A stretch of 64,000 bases of DNA from Desulfobacter sp. (GTDB taxonomy: Bacteria > Desulfobacterota > Desulfobacteria > Desulfobacterales > Desulfobacteraceae), in the NCBI GenBank assembly GCA_028768525.1, contig CP054837.1:2823001-2887000 (forward strand), in the 5' to 3' direction. Made by a program: the position numbers and the translations under genes. The notes beneath the pieces were generated by a model. It made no database searches. It saw nothing but the letters and a program-made list of their open reading frames with translations, and was not told the DNA's origin. This document shows, piece after piece, positions 50,384 to 58,528 of the stretch (the first letter of the stretch is position 1; every line of letters starts with the position of its first letter).

Positions 50384-51727
50384 TCAGGCCCCGAAAAAGA
50401 TGGACGGCAGCCAGGTGACCAGTGAAGGAAAGAGGCACAGCATGGCAATACTGACAATCTGAAGCAATACAAAGGGAATAATGCCCTTATATATATGCAT
50501 CATGGTATACCCCTCCGGGGCAACCCCTTTGAAGTAGAACAGGGCATAGCCGAAGGGCGGCGTCAGAAAAGAGGTCTGGAGATTCACGCACATGAGCAGG
50601 GAAAACCAGAGGGGATCGAACTCCAGTTCCATGGCGATGGGCATGAACACCGGCACCGTGATCAGCAGAATGGCGGCCCAGTCGATGAACATCCCCATGA
50701 TGAATACGATGCCCATCATCAGGAAGAGAATAAGCCAGCGGTTCATACCGGAACCGATGAGCAGGTCAGCCACCACGTCTCCGCCGCCCATGCTCAGGAA
50801 TACGGTGGAAAAAAATTTTCCGCCGATAAAAAGCATCATGACCATGGAGGTGGTCTTAAGGGTGGCAAAGGCCGACTCCTTCAGGACCGTCATATTCAGT
50901 TTTTTATTGAAGAAGGCCAGGATCATGGCGCCCAGCGCTCCCAGGCCGGCCGCCTCCGTTGGGGTTGCAATGCCGGCAAGGATGGTGCCCATGACCGCCA
51001 GGATCAGCGCCAGGGGCGGCACCAGGGATTTAAGGGTCATGGCCCATTTCTGGGCAGCGCTATAGGCCGAGGCCTCTTCCTTTGAAATGGGGGGGCCCAG
51101 TTGGGGATTGATATTGCACCGGATGAAAATATAGACAAAGTAAAGACCGGCCAGCACCAGGCCCGGGAAAATGGCGCCGGCAAAAAGGTTCCCCACCGAG
51201 GTCTCCTTCATCCCGGTGAGCCCGCCGTAGACAACCATCATGATGGACGGCGGAATCAGAATCCCCAGGGTGCCCGAAGCGCAGATAATGCCCGAGGTCA
51301 ATTCTTTCTGGTATCCCTTACCGATGAGGGCCGGGGTGGCCAGAAGCCCCATGGCCACAACAGAGGCACCGATGATGCCGGTGGTGGCCGCAAATACCGT
51401 ACAGACCACCACAACGGCAAGCCCAAGGCCCCCTTTGATGCCGCCCAGAACCACATAAAGGGATTCGAACAGGGCATCGGAGACCTTGGAACGGTCCAGG
51501 AGCTGGGCCATTAATATAAATAACGGGATGGCCACCAGGGTATAATTGTTCATCAGCCCCCAGCAATTATTGACGAACATTTCAAAGAGTGCGGGAATGG
51601 CAAAGCCGTTGTCAATGAGGCCGAAGAGGGTGGCCACCGCCGCCAGGGTATAGGCCAGGGGGTGCCCGAAGGTGATGGCCACAATCAGGGTGGCGAACAT
51701 GGCCACTGTCATGAATTCAAGACTCAT
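50384..51727 (-). CDS. dctM: TRAP transporter large permease (DctM)
   Basis: At 447 residues, this has about 12 membrane segments typical of DctM. Features are FGHPLAYTLAAVATLFG, NYTLVAIPLFILMAQLL, ATTGIIGASVVAMGLLATPALIGKGY, ICASGTLGILIPPSIMMVVYG and ATPTEAAGLGALGAMIL. It forms the Na+-coupled translocation channel of a TRAP uptake system for an organic acid, with DctQ and DctP encoded upstream. Its place before lutC suggests import of lactate or another 2-hydroxy acid. Confidence 0.94.
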   Translation of the reverse strand: MSLEFMTVAMFATLIVAITFGHPLAYTLAAVATLFGLIDNGFAIPALFEMFVNNCWGLMNNYTLVAIPLFILMAQLLDRSKVSDALFESLYVVLGGIKGGLGLAVVVVCTVFAATTGIIGASVVAMGLLATPALIGKGYQKELTSGIICASGTLGILIPPSIMMVVYGGLTGMKETSVGNLFAGAIFPGLVLAGLYFVYIFIRCNINPQLGPPISKEEASAYSAAQKWAMTLKSLVPPLALILAVMGTILAGIATPTEAAGLGALGAMILAFFNKKLNMTVLKESAFATLKTTSMVMMLFIGGKFFSTVFLSMGGGDVVADLLIGSGMNRWLILFLMMGIVFIMGMFIDWAAILLITVPVFMPIAMELEFDPLWFSLLMCVNLQTSFLTPPFGYALFYFKGVAPEGYTMMHIYKGIIPFVLLQIVSIAMLCLFPSLVTWLPSIFFGA

Positions 51728-51738
51728 GGGAAATTTCC

Positions 51739-52233
51739 TTAGTTTTTAAGTGCGTTGATATCTTTTAGAAGATTTGCAATGCCCTGGATCAGAAGAAAGG
51801 CAAAGCAAAGGGCCATGAGAATTTTCAGGGGCCAGATGGGCGGCGCCCAGGAGGTGGAATTCACCTCTGCGCCCATGGTGGAAACATAGGCGAATTTAAT
51901 GGACCAGATGGTCATGCACCCAATCACCGGCATGAAAAAGACCAGGTTGGTGAGTATCCTTAAAAAGGATTGGACCCTTTCAGGGGCCAGGGTGGTAAAA
52001 ATATCAACTTTCACATGGCCGTCATAGACATCGGTGTAAGCCAGCCCGAACATATAATGGAGGCCGTAAAGAAAGGTGGTGGCTTCAAACCCCCAGGTGG
52101 TGGGGGAGTTGAACGCATACCGCATAAACACCTCATACACCACCACAATAAGCAGCGGATAAATGAGAAGAGAGGTGATATCCCCCTCTTTTCTGACGAT
52201 GCTTTCCAGCTTGTTTGACAGGGTTTCCAGCAT
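51739..52233 (-). CDS. dctQ: TRAP transporter small permease (DctQ)
   Basis: This 164-residue protein has four membrane segments and the DctQ-type features VVVYEVFMRYAFNSPTTWGFEATTFLYGLHYMFGLAYTDVYDGHVKVDIF. It lies 11 bases before dctM. It is separated from dctP by 161 bases that carry two strong hairpins. Confidence 0.9.
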   Translation of the reverse strand: MLETLSNKLESIVRKEGDITSLLIYPLLIVVVYEVFMRYAFNSPTTWGFEATTFLYGLHYMFGLAYTDVYDGHVKVDIFTTLAPERVQSFLRILTNLVFFMPVIGCMTIWSIKFAYVSTMGAEVNSTSWAPPIWPLKILMALCFAFLLIQGIANLLKDINALKN

Positions 52234-52272
52234 GGGAACGTCCTTTATCGCAAAAATGTTTGCTTAGAAATC

Positions 52273-52328
52273 AGGCCCGGCAGCCCTTTGTTATACCGGG
52301 ATTATTTTTGTCACAGGCTGCCGGGCCT
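52273..52328. repeat. Inverted repeat 1 between dctP and dctQ
   Basis: Arms 52273-52285 and 52316-52328 are 13 bases of perfect GC-rich complement with a 30-base loop. It is the promoter-distal of two hairpins in the dctP-dctQ gap, and may act as an attenuator or an mRNA 3' end that lowers distal expression. Confidence 0.6.
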
Positions 52329-52348
52329 CATTTTCAGGACCTCAGGCC

Positions 52349-52383
52349 GCCACAGGATACGGCAACACCCCGTATCCTGTGGC
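52349..52383. terminator. Inverted repeat 2, 11 bases after dctP
   Basis: Arms 52349-52362 and 52370-52383 form a 14-bp perfect stem with a 7-base loop, 11 bases after the dctP stop on the minus strand. No T-run follows, so it is more likely a processing or stabilising hairpin that raises binding-protein yield than a full terminator. Confidence 0.55.
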
Positions 52384-52394
52384 CGGATGGTCGC

Positions 52395-53546
52395 TTATTC
52401 GTAAGTTTTTCCGCCAATATAGGTTTCATAAGGCCATGGAGCAGCGCCGCCCCTTGCCTCTCTCCAGTCGGCATAGTCTTTGATGAATGCTTCCTGGGAA
52501 TCCATCACCTTTTTCACGTCGGGATACTTGGCTTTAACGGAATCGATATACTTTTTGGCAACTTTTCTGAACTCAATCCGGGTGGCTTCGTCCATGTGGA
52601 CGAATTCAACCTTTTCCTTGAACAGACGGATGGCCTTGGCGTTCAGGGAGTTGATCCAGTTGTAGCTCCACAGTTGAGTCTCCTTGGCGCAGATATCAAC
52701 GATCCATTTCAGGTCTTCGGGGAGTTTTTCATAGGCGTCTTTGTTGAAGAAAAGGGCACACTGGATGCCGGGCTGGTGGACGCCGGGTTCAATTACATAT
52801 TTGGTGATTTCATCAAACCCCATGGGATAGTTGATGGCCGGTGAGGAGAATTCCGCCGCATCAATCACACCGCGTTCCAGGGCCAGGTAAACTTCGCCGC
52901 CGGGCAGGGGGGATACGGAAGCGCCCAGGTTGTTCATGATATCCATGAACCAGCCCGGGGTTCTCAGGCGCATGCCTTTGAAATCTTCCATTTTGGTGGC
53001 TCTTTTATTGGAGAACAGCCCCATCTCCTGGCCGCACTGGCCGCCGGGAAGGGCAAAGAGATTGAACTTGCCGTAGATTTCCTGCATCATTTCGAGCCCG
53101 CCTTTTTCATAGAGCCAGATGTTGTATCCTTCTGCATCAAGGCCGAAGGGGACAGAGGCAAAGGCGACAAAGGCCTCGTTTTTTCCCTTCCAGTAACCGG
53201 GCCAGTCATGACCGACCTGGGCAGCGCCCTGGCTTACGGCGTCAAAGCTCTGCATGGCCGGGACCAGTTCGCCGGCGGAAAAGGGTTTGATATCCAGGCG
53301 GCCGGCTGAGGCCAGGCGGACGGAATCTGCGAAATGGGTGGCAATATCGTAGAAGAGAAGGCCCTTGGACCAGGGCATGACCATTTTCCATCTGATTTTT
53401 TGGTCTGAGGTTTTGAACTTTACCCGTTTTGCGATCTTATGGCGGGGGTCTTCACCGAATTTTTCACGTTTGCCGGCATAGGCGCTTGTACAGATAAAAG
53501 AGAGTGCCACCAGGCAGGTTAACAGAATCGTCAATCTTTTTTTCAT
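52395..53546 (-). CDS. dctP: TRAP transporter substrate-binding protein (DctP type)
   Basis: The ATG at 53546 is chosen because GGAGG lies 5 bases upstream, within the codons after a slightly earlier ATG; this gives 383 residues. A signal peptide (ILLTCLVALSFICTSAYA) is followed by the DctP-family fold: RWKMVMPWSKGLLFYDIATHFADSV, PGGQCGQEMGLFSNK, MEDFKGMRLRTPGWF and GGEVYLALERGVIDAAEFSSPAINYPMGF. The last segments resemble binding proteins for 2-oxo or 2-hydroxy acids such as lactate. It is the first gene of its operon, under the operator-promoter at 53730-53772. Confidence 0.92.
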   Translation of the reverse strand: MKKRLTILLTCLVALSFICTSAYAGKREKFGEDPRHKIAKRVKFKTSDQKIRWKMVMPWSKGLLFYDIATHFADSVRLASAGRLDIKPFSAGELVPAMQSFDAVSQGAAQVGHDWPGYWKGKNEAFVAFASVPFGLDAEGYNIWLYEKGGLEMMQEIYGKFNLFALPGGQCGQEMGLFSNKRATKMEDFKGMRLRTPGWFMDIMNNLGASVSPLPGGEVYLALERGVIDAAEFSSPAINYPMGFDEITKYVIEPGVHQPGIQCALFFNKDAYEKLPEDLKWIVDICAKETQLWSYNWINSLNAKAIRLFKEKVEFVHMDEATRIEFRKVAKKYIDSVKAKYPDVKKVMDSQEAFIKDYADWREARGGAAPWPYETYIGGKTYE

Positions 53547-53663
53547 CTTTTCCTCCATCCTTTAATTTGCCTCAAGGTAAAAACTTTATAAAAGACCTGG
53601 GATTTGAGTCTTCCCAAACCCCAAAAACACTCGCATAAAACCTGCATTCCTCCTTTCCCGGAG

Positions 53664-53676
53664 CCGTGAATCACGG
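53664..53676. repeat. Perfect 13-base palindrome in the dctP leader
   Basis: CCGTGAATCACGG is a perfect inverted repeat about a central base, located about 60-70 bases downstream of the predicted dctP transcription start. It could be a small hairpin or a second regulator site; no partner was recognised. Confidence 0.35.
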
Positions 53677-53729
53677 GTATTCCAGCAAACCAATCGTCCT
53701 ATGGCAGAGATAAAATCACATCGCTTTTC

Positions 53730-53742
53730 TTGGTATGACCAA
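53730..53742. promoter_or_regulatory. GntR (LldR/FadR-type) operator O1, at dctP promoter
   Basis: TTGGTATGACCAA is a near-perfect palindrome that fits the FadR/LldR-group consensus TNGTNNNACNA. It directly abuts the -10 box of the dctP promoter, so binding would cover the transcription start and block the operon. Confidence 0.75.
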
Positions 53743-53772
53743 TATTTAAGATCCATATTTTTCATTTGTCAA
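53743..53772 (-). promoter_or_regulatory. Sigma-70 promoter of dctPQM-lutC-lutBA
   Basis: The minus strand has TTGACA at 53772-53767, an 18-base spacer and TAAATA at 53748-53743. The same box layout and operator position recur before the second lutC at 61391-61420. Confidence 0.7.
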
Positions 53773-53809
53773 GAAAAAAATTATTTTGTTTGTTTTTTGC
53801 TGTCGGTTC

Positions 53810-53818
53810 TGCTATAGA
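53810..53818 (+). promoter_or_regulatory. Candidate extended -10 promoter of glcD
   Basis: TGCTATAGA (TGn plus a TATAAT-like box) lies about 145 bases before the glcD ATG. The -35 box is poor. The operator at 53931 would lie about 105 bases downstream of the start, as a possible roadblock. Confidence 0.35.
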
Positions 53819-53930
53819 TTTTTTATCCTATAAAATCAAACGGTTTTACCATTTTAAGCGTCACGCTTCCGGAAAGGTCGTACCTCCCCCGCCATTCCGG
53901 AAAAAACGGCAGCAGAAAGCCGGCTAAAAA

Positions 53931-53943
53931 TTGGTCTTACCAA
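53931..53943. promoter_or_regulatory. GntR-type operator O2, before glcD
   Basis: TTGGTCTTACCAA matches the same palindrome as O1 and extends by one base on each side to ATTGGTCTTACCAAT. It lies 22 bases before the glcD ATG and just ahead of the ribosome site. Confidence 0.7.
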
Positions 53944-53965
53944 TGACAGATAAGAGAGGAAAACT

Positions 53966-55366
53966 ATGATCGACCCGTCCATCGTCACCAGGTTCAACGA
54001 AATCCTCGGCCAGGAAAATGTGCTGACCCAGAAAGAAGACATGCTGACCTATTCCTACGATGCGGCCGTGCTTGATGCACAGATGCCCGCAGCCGTCGTG
54101 ATCCCCGGCAGCACCGAGGAAATTGGCGAGATTGTTAAGATATGCCATGAGCACAGGCTAGCCCTGACTGTCCGTGGGGCCGGGACCAACCTGTCCGGGG
54201 GCACCATTCCGGAGGTCGGCGGGATTGTCCTTTCCACCGGCCGGCTCAACAGAATCATAGAGATCAACGAGGCTGACATGTATGCCGTGGTCCAGCCCGG
54301 CGTTGTCACGGCGGAACTGGCTGCGGCTGTGGAGGCCAAAGGGCTGTTCTATCCACCGGATCCCGGGTCCCAGGCAGTCTCCACCATCGGCGGCAATGTG
54401 GCGGAAAACGCAGGGGGCCTGCGGGGCCTAAAATACGGGGTTACCAAGGATTATGTCATGGGGCTGCGATTCTTCGACGCAAGGGGCAATTATGTAAAAA
54501 CCGGATCGCGCACCGTAAAATGCGCCACCGGGTACAATATCACCGGATTGATGGTGGGGTCAGAAGGCACCCTGGGGGTGCTGGATGAAATTACCCTCAA
54601 GCTGATCCCGGCCCCCCAGGCCAGGAAGTCCATGGTGGCAGTGTATAATACCATTGAAAAGGCATCGGAGACGGTGGCTGCCATCATTGCGGCCCGAATC
54701 GTTCCGGCCACTCTGGAAATCCTGGACAATTTCACCATCAGGGCGGTGGAAGACTTCTCCGGAGCTGGTCTGCCGGTGGATGCGGCCGCCCTGCTCCTCA
54801 TCGAGGTGGACGGCCACCCGGCGGTGGTTGAAGAAGAAGGGGAAAAAGTGGAAGCCCTGTGCAAAAAACTGGGGGCCGCCTCCGTCAATGTGGCCCGAAC
54901 CGATGAAGAGCGCGACAAAATCTGGGCGGCCCGGCGTTCGGCCCTCTCGGCCCTGGCCAAGCTCAAACCCACCCTGGTCCTTGAAGACGCCACCGTCCCG
55001 AGGAGCAGGATCCCGGATATGGTGCGGGCCCTCCAGGAGATCGCCGCAAAATACAAAATCGACATCGGCACCTTCGGCCATGCCGGGGACGGCAACCTCC
55101 ACCCCACCATTCTTACGGACAAGCGGAACACAGCAGAATTCCACCGGGTGGAAGCGGCCATTGAGGAAATATTCGACAAGGCCCTTGCCATGGGCGGCAC
55201 CCTTTCCGGGGAGCACGGCACCGGACTTGCCAAGGCGCCTTTCCTGGAAAAAGAGGCGGGATATTCCTCCATCCTCTTTTCCCGTCAGCTCAGGAAGGCC
55301 CTGGACCCGGACAACATTCTTAACCCGGGCAAAATAACCGGGGTTTCCGAAACCCCATCAAACTGA
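53966..55366 (+). CDS. glcD: GlcD-type FAD-linked 2-hydroxyacid (D-lactate/glycolate) dehydrogenase
   Basis: This 466-residue protein has an FAD-binding PCMH domain (AAVVIPGSTEEIGEIVKICHEHRLALTVRGAGTNLSGG, STIGGNVAENAGG, GYNITGLMVGSEGTLG) and a C-terminal domain with GTFGHAGDGNLHPTI and GGTLSGEHGTGLAK. It oxidises D-lactate, glycolate or a related 2-hydroxy acid in the cytoplasm and passes electrons to the iron-sulfur partner encoded next. GAGAGGAAAAC precedes the ATG. It starts an operon with glcF, an SDR gene and gntR. Confidence 0.94.
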   Translation: MIDPSIVTRFNEILGQENVLTQKEDMLTYSYDAAVLDAQMPAAVVIPGSTEEIGEIVKICHEHRLALTVRGAGTNLSGGTIPEVGGIVLSTGRLNRIIEINEADMYAVVQPGVVTAELAAAVEAKGLFYPPDPGSQAVSTIGGNVAENAGGLRGLKYGVTKDYVMGLRFFDARGNYVKTGSRTVKCATGYNITGLMVGSEGTLGVLDEITLKLIPAPQARKSMVAVYNTIEKASETVAAIIAARIVPATLEILDNFTIRAVEDFSGAGLPVDAAALLLIEVDGHPAVVEEEGEKVEALCKKLGAASVNVARTDEERDKIWAARRSALSALAKLKPTLVLEDATVPRSRIPDMVRALQEIAAKYKIDIGTFGHAGDGNLHPTILTDKRNTAEFHRVEAAIEEIFDKALAMGGTLSGEHGTGLAKAPFLEKEAGYSSILFSRQLRKALDPDNILNPGKITGVSETPSN

Positions 55367-55413
55367 TAAAAGAAGTTCGACTCAATGATGACGTACAAAC
55401 AGGTAAATTAAAT

Positions 55414-56706
55414 ATGTCAAATATGAATGAACTGGCCAATCTGGTCAAAGAACTTGAAGAGCAGCTGGTGACCTGCATCCGGTGCGGCATGTGCCAGTCG
55501 GTCTGCCCCCTGTTCGAACAGACCCGGAAGGAATCGGATGTGGCCCGGGGGAAACTGGCCCTGCTCACCGGACTCATGGATAATATCTTTTCCGACCCCG
55601 ACGGTGTGGATGAACGGCTCAACCGCTGTCTCCTTTGCGGCTCATGCGCCGCCAACTGCCCCTCCGGGGTCAATGTCCTTGAGATCTTCATCAAGGCCCG
55701 GGCCATCCTGTCCGAGTACAAGGGGCTCTCGCCGGCCAAACAGATCATCTTCAAAAAGATGCTGGCCAATCCCGGCACCTTCGACACCCTGGTGGCCTGG
55801 GCCGGAAAATTCCAGGGACTGTTCACCAAACCGGATAAAAATGCCCAGGGCACCTCCTGCGCCCGCCTGGTCTCCCCCCTGCTTTCGGACCGGCATTTTC
55901 TGCCCCTGGCATCCACCCCTTTCCACAGGGAGATACCGGATCAGGGGCTGAGGAAATCGGGAAAAAAAATGAACGCCGCCATCTTCACCGGCTGCCTCAT
56001 CGACAAGGTCTTTCCCAATATTGCCAGGGCATCCATCAAGGTGCTGGACCACCACGGGGTGGGCGTGACCATCCCTTCCGGCCAGGGATGCTGCGGCATC
56101 CCCGCCCTGGCCTCGGGGGACCGGGAGACCTTCACCCGGCTGGTGGACCACAACCTGGCCCTATTTGAAAAGGAAAAATTCGACGTATTGGTCACGGCCT
56201 GCGCCACCTGCACCTCCACCATCAAAAAACTCTGGCCCGCCGTATACAAGAATCCCGACTCGGGCATAAAACAACGACTGGAAGCCCTTTCCCGGAAGAC
56301 CATGGACATCAACCAATTCCTGGTGGACAGGGTGGCACCGGAACTGGGAGACGCCCAAGGGAGCCGGGCCGGGGAAACCGTAACCTACCACGACCCCTGC
56401 CATTTGAAAAAATCCCTGGGAGTGGCGGCCCAGCCCAGGCAGCTGATCCGGGCGGCCGGCCTCAACCTGGTGGAAATGGCAGGATCGGACAAATGCTGCG
56501 GCATGGGCGGCAGCTTCAACGTCTACCATTACGATCTTTCCGCCTCCATCGGAAAACTCAAGCAGCAGAACATTGCAGACACCGGATGCACCACCCTTTC
56601 CACCGGCTGCCCAGCCTGCATGATGCAGATTTCAGACATGCTGGCCAAGGCCGGGACCAATATAAGAGTGCGCCATCCCGTAGAACTCTACGCGGAGACC
56701 ATTTAG
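55414..56706 (+). CDS. glcF: GlcF-type iron-sulfur protein with two CCG domains
   Basis: At 430 residues, this carries two 4Fe-4S motifs (C21/C24/C27/C31 in CIRCGMCQSVCP and C72/C75/C78/C82 in CLLCGSCAANCP). Two CCG domains follow, with TGCLIDKVFPNIARA and CCGIPALA, then HDPCHLKKSLG and KCCGMGGSFNV, as in GlcF and HdrD-like subunits. It would take electrons from GlcD towards the membrane pool. It lies 47 bases after glcD. Confidence 0.92.
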   Translation: MSNMNELANLVKELEEQLVTCIRCGMCQSVCPLFEQTRKESDVARGKLALLTGLMDNIFSDPDGVDERLNRCLLCGSCAANCPSGVNVLEIFIKARAILSEYKGLSPAKQIIFKKMLANPGTFDTLVAWAGKFQGLFTKPDKNAQGTSCARLVSPLLSDRHFLPLASTPFHREIPDQGLRKSGKKMNAAIFTGCLIDKVFPNIARASIKVLDHHGVGVTIPSGQGCCGIPALASGDRETFTRLVDHNLALFEKEKFDVLVTACATCTSTIKKLWPAVYKNPDSGIKQRLEALSRKTMDINQFLVDRVAPELGDAQGSRAGETVTYHDPCHLKKSLGVAAQPRQLIRAAGLNLVEMAGSDKCCGMGGSFNVYHYDLSASIGKLKQQNIADTGCTTLSTGCPACMMQISDMLAKAGTNIRVRHPVELYAETI

Positions 56707-56769
56707 CCACGCATAAAACGCGGGGAGCAGGGCAATGCTCCCCATAACCCATACTGAAGGAGGGCGGCA

Positions 56770-57609
56770 ATGGATATCAGGGAACCTGAAATTACCAAAC
56801 AAGAGATTCTGATGCTGGACGACCCGGATTTCTGCAGGGAAAACCTATGCATTGTCAGCGGATGCGGCACCGGTATCGGCCGGGCAGTCTCCATTGCCGC
56901 CGCAGCCAACGGCCTCAAGGTGGTGGGCCTGGATATCAACCCAGAGGAGGGGGAAACCACCCGCAAAAAGGCGGCCGCCCTAGGTGGGGACATGGAATTT
57001 ATTCATACCGACATCACCGACGACTCTGCAGTGGAATCCGCCGTGGCCAGGGCCGCAGATATGGGCCGGATCCGGTATCTGGCAAATGTCGCCGGAATCC
57101 AGCACATCGATGCCGTGGAAAATTTTCCCATGGAAACCTACGACCGTATGCAGAAAATCATGCTCAGGGCCCCATTTCTTCTGTCCCAGCTGACCATCCC
57201 CCACATGAAAAAATCAGGGGACGGATGCGGCGTTATTGCCAATATGGCCTCTGTCCACGCCCATATCTGCACAAAAAACAAACCGGTTTACAATATTACA
57301 AAATTCGGCCTTCGGGCACTGAGCCAGTCCATTTCAGCAGAAGGGGAAGGAAAGATCCGCTCCTTTACCGTGAGCACGGGCTTTGTCAAAACCCCACTTG
57401 CCCTGAACCAGATCGGGGCCCAGGCCGAACAGCGGGGCATCACCCCGGAGCAGGTGGTCACCGATGTGATGATGGGGGCCTCACGGATCAAGGAAATGAT
57501 GGCCCCGGTGGAGGTGGCCAATCTCTTTGTCCACGGATTTTCGAAATTTGCCAAATACCTGGTGGGCGGCGACCTGCTTTTTGACGGCGGCATGGTCCTG
57601 ACCTATTAA
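56770..57609 (+). CDS. Short-chain dehydrogenase, 3-hydroxybutyrate-dehydrogenase-like
   Basis: At 279 residues, a 30-residue leader precedes a classical SDR fold: cofactor loop SGCGTGIGRAVS, NVAGIQHIDAVENFPMETYDRM, catalytic Ser in NMASVHAH and Y-x3-K in PVYNITKFGL, then TGFVKTPLALNQIGAQAEQRGITPEQV. The segment GIQHI...ENFP and the TPL...QI loop resemble D-3-hydroxybutyrate dehydrogenase. GAAGGAGGGCGGCA precedes the ATG. Its place between glcF and gntR implies a role in the same hydroxyacid pathway, but the substrate is unknown. Confidence 0.85.
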   Translation: MDIREPEITKQEILMLDDPDFCRENLCIVSGCGTGIGRAVSIAAAANGLKVVGLDINPEEGETTRKKAAALGGDMEFIHTDITDDSAVESAVARAADMGRIRYLANVAGIQHIDAVENFPMETYDRMQKIMLRAPFLLSQLTIPHMKKSGDGCGVIANMASVHAHICTKNKPVYNITKFGLRALSQSISAEGEGKIRSFTVSTGFVKTPLALNQIGAQAEQRGITPEQVVTDVMMGASRIKEMMAPVEVANLFVHGFSKFAKYLVGGDLLFDGGMVLTY

Positions 57610-57703
57610 GCCGGCGCCGGCATTGAAAAACTCTTGATATACGGGAGGGAATGGTTAATACTGTCTGGCTTGAAGAAATAAATACAAGAATACGATTAGG
57701 ATT

Positions 57704-58414
57704 ATGACAATACCCATAAAGCCCATAAAGCCCAAACGGATCTCGGATCAGGTCTTTGACCAGATCAGGGAATTGATTTACCGGGGTAAGCTTAAACCCG
57801 GTGAAAAACTGATGACCGAAAGGGAACTGGCCCAGGCCATGGGGGTCAGCCGCACAACCATACGGGACGCCATCCAGAGACTGGCCGCCATGGGGCTGAT
57901 TGTGCAGAAGCAGGGACAGGGCACCTTTGTCAAAACCGTGGACGAGACAATGGACACCCCCCTGGCCAAAGCCATGGAAGCCCAGGATGCCTCGCTGAAA
58001 GACCTTCTTGAAGTCCGCATGGGCCTTGAGTGCAACGCTGCGGCCCTGGCGGCCAAACGGGCCGATGCAACCGATATCACAGCCCTGAACCAAAGCATCA
58101 TTGAGATGACCGAAGAGGTCAACTCCGGCCGCCTGGGCACCGAAGCGGACACCGCCTTTCACATGGCAGTCGCCTATGCCGCCAAAAACCCCCTGCACAT
58201 CCTGATCATGCGGAATTTCTACGACTACCTTTTCCACGGGATCAAGGAAAACCTGGCCAGCCTCTACGAGGAACCCGGCAACATAGATGAAATTCTCAAG
58301 CAGCATCAGGCAATTCTGGAGGCCATTAAGGGACGGGACCCGGCCAAAGCCTATGCCGCCATGAGGGAACACATCGGGTATGTCATGAGATTTTTTAACG
58401 ACAAGGCCGTATAG
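57704..58414 (+). CDS. GntR-family (FCD) transcription regulator, copy 1
   Basis: This 236-residue protein has an N-terminal winged helix (RISDQVFDQIRELIYRGKLKPGEKLMTERELAQAMGVSRTTIRDAIQRLAAMGLI) and a C-terminal FCD ligand domain (about 95-225) with the metal-type residues seen in LldR/PdhR proteins (EADTAFHMAVAYAAKN). It is the last gene of the glcD operon. A paralogue with almost the same DNA-binding domain lies at 61840. The shared operators suggest a repressor relieved by a hydroxyacid, by analogy with LldR. Confidence 0.92.
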   Translation: MTIPIKPIKPKRISDQVFDQIRELIYRGKLKPGEKLMTERELAQAMGVSRTTIRDAIQRLAAMGLIVQKQGQGTFVKTVDETMDTPLAKAMEAQDASLKDLLEVRMGLECNAAALAAKRADATDITALNQSIIEMTEEVNSGRLGTEADTAFHMAVAYAAKNPLHILIMRNFYDYLFHGIKENLASLYEEPGNIDEILKQHQAILEAIKGRDPAKAYAAMREHIGYVMRFFNDKAV

Positions 58415-58429
58415 GCCTGCTCCGGAATG

Positions 58430-58467
58430 AAAAAAGGCGCTTTCCCTGAAGGGAAGGCGCCTTTTTT
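58430..58467. terminator. Bidirectional terminator between gntR copy 1 and lutBA copy 2
   Basis: Arms 58430-58447 and 58450-58467 pair over 18 bases with one G-U-type mismatch. A-run and T-run on either side give U-tracts on both strands, between convergent genes. Confidence 0.85.
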
Positions 58468-58528
58468 AATGTTCCCCCAGCCGGACAAACCGGTCAGATG
58501 CCAGGCAAAGGGGAATTTTTATTCACCC

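Larger units (their letters stand above)
53547..53965. other. Divergent control region between dctP and glcD
   Basis: About 419 bases without a gene separate the two halves of the hydroxyacid cluster. It holds a sigma-70 promoter and operator for dctP (53730-53772), an extended -10 promoter candidate for glcD near 53810, a second operator at 53931-53943, and a perfect palindrome at 53664-53676 in the predicted dctP leader. Confidence 0.6.

Noticed and set aside
54490..55272. Open frames opposite glcD
   Set aside because: Arg/Ser/Ala-rich composition and full overlap with a gene showing intact FAD-oxidase motifs.
57720..57736. Short direct repeat (CCCATAAAG twice) at the start of both gntR genes
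   Set aside because: It encodes the repeated Lys-Pro-Ile residues at the N-terminus of both paralogues and is explained by their common origin.
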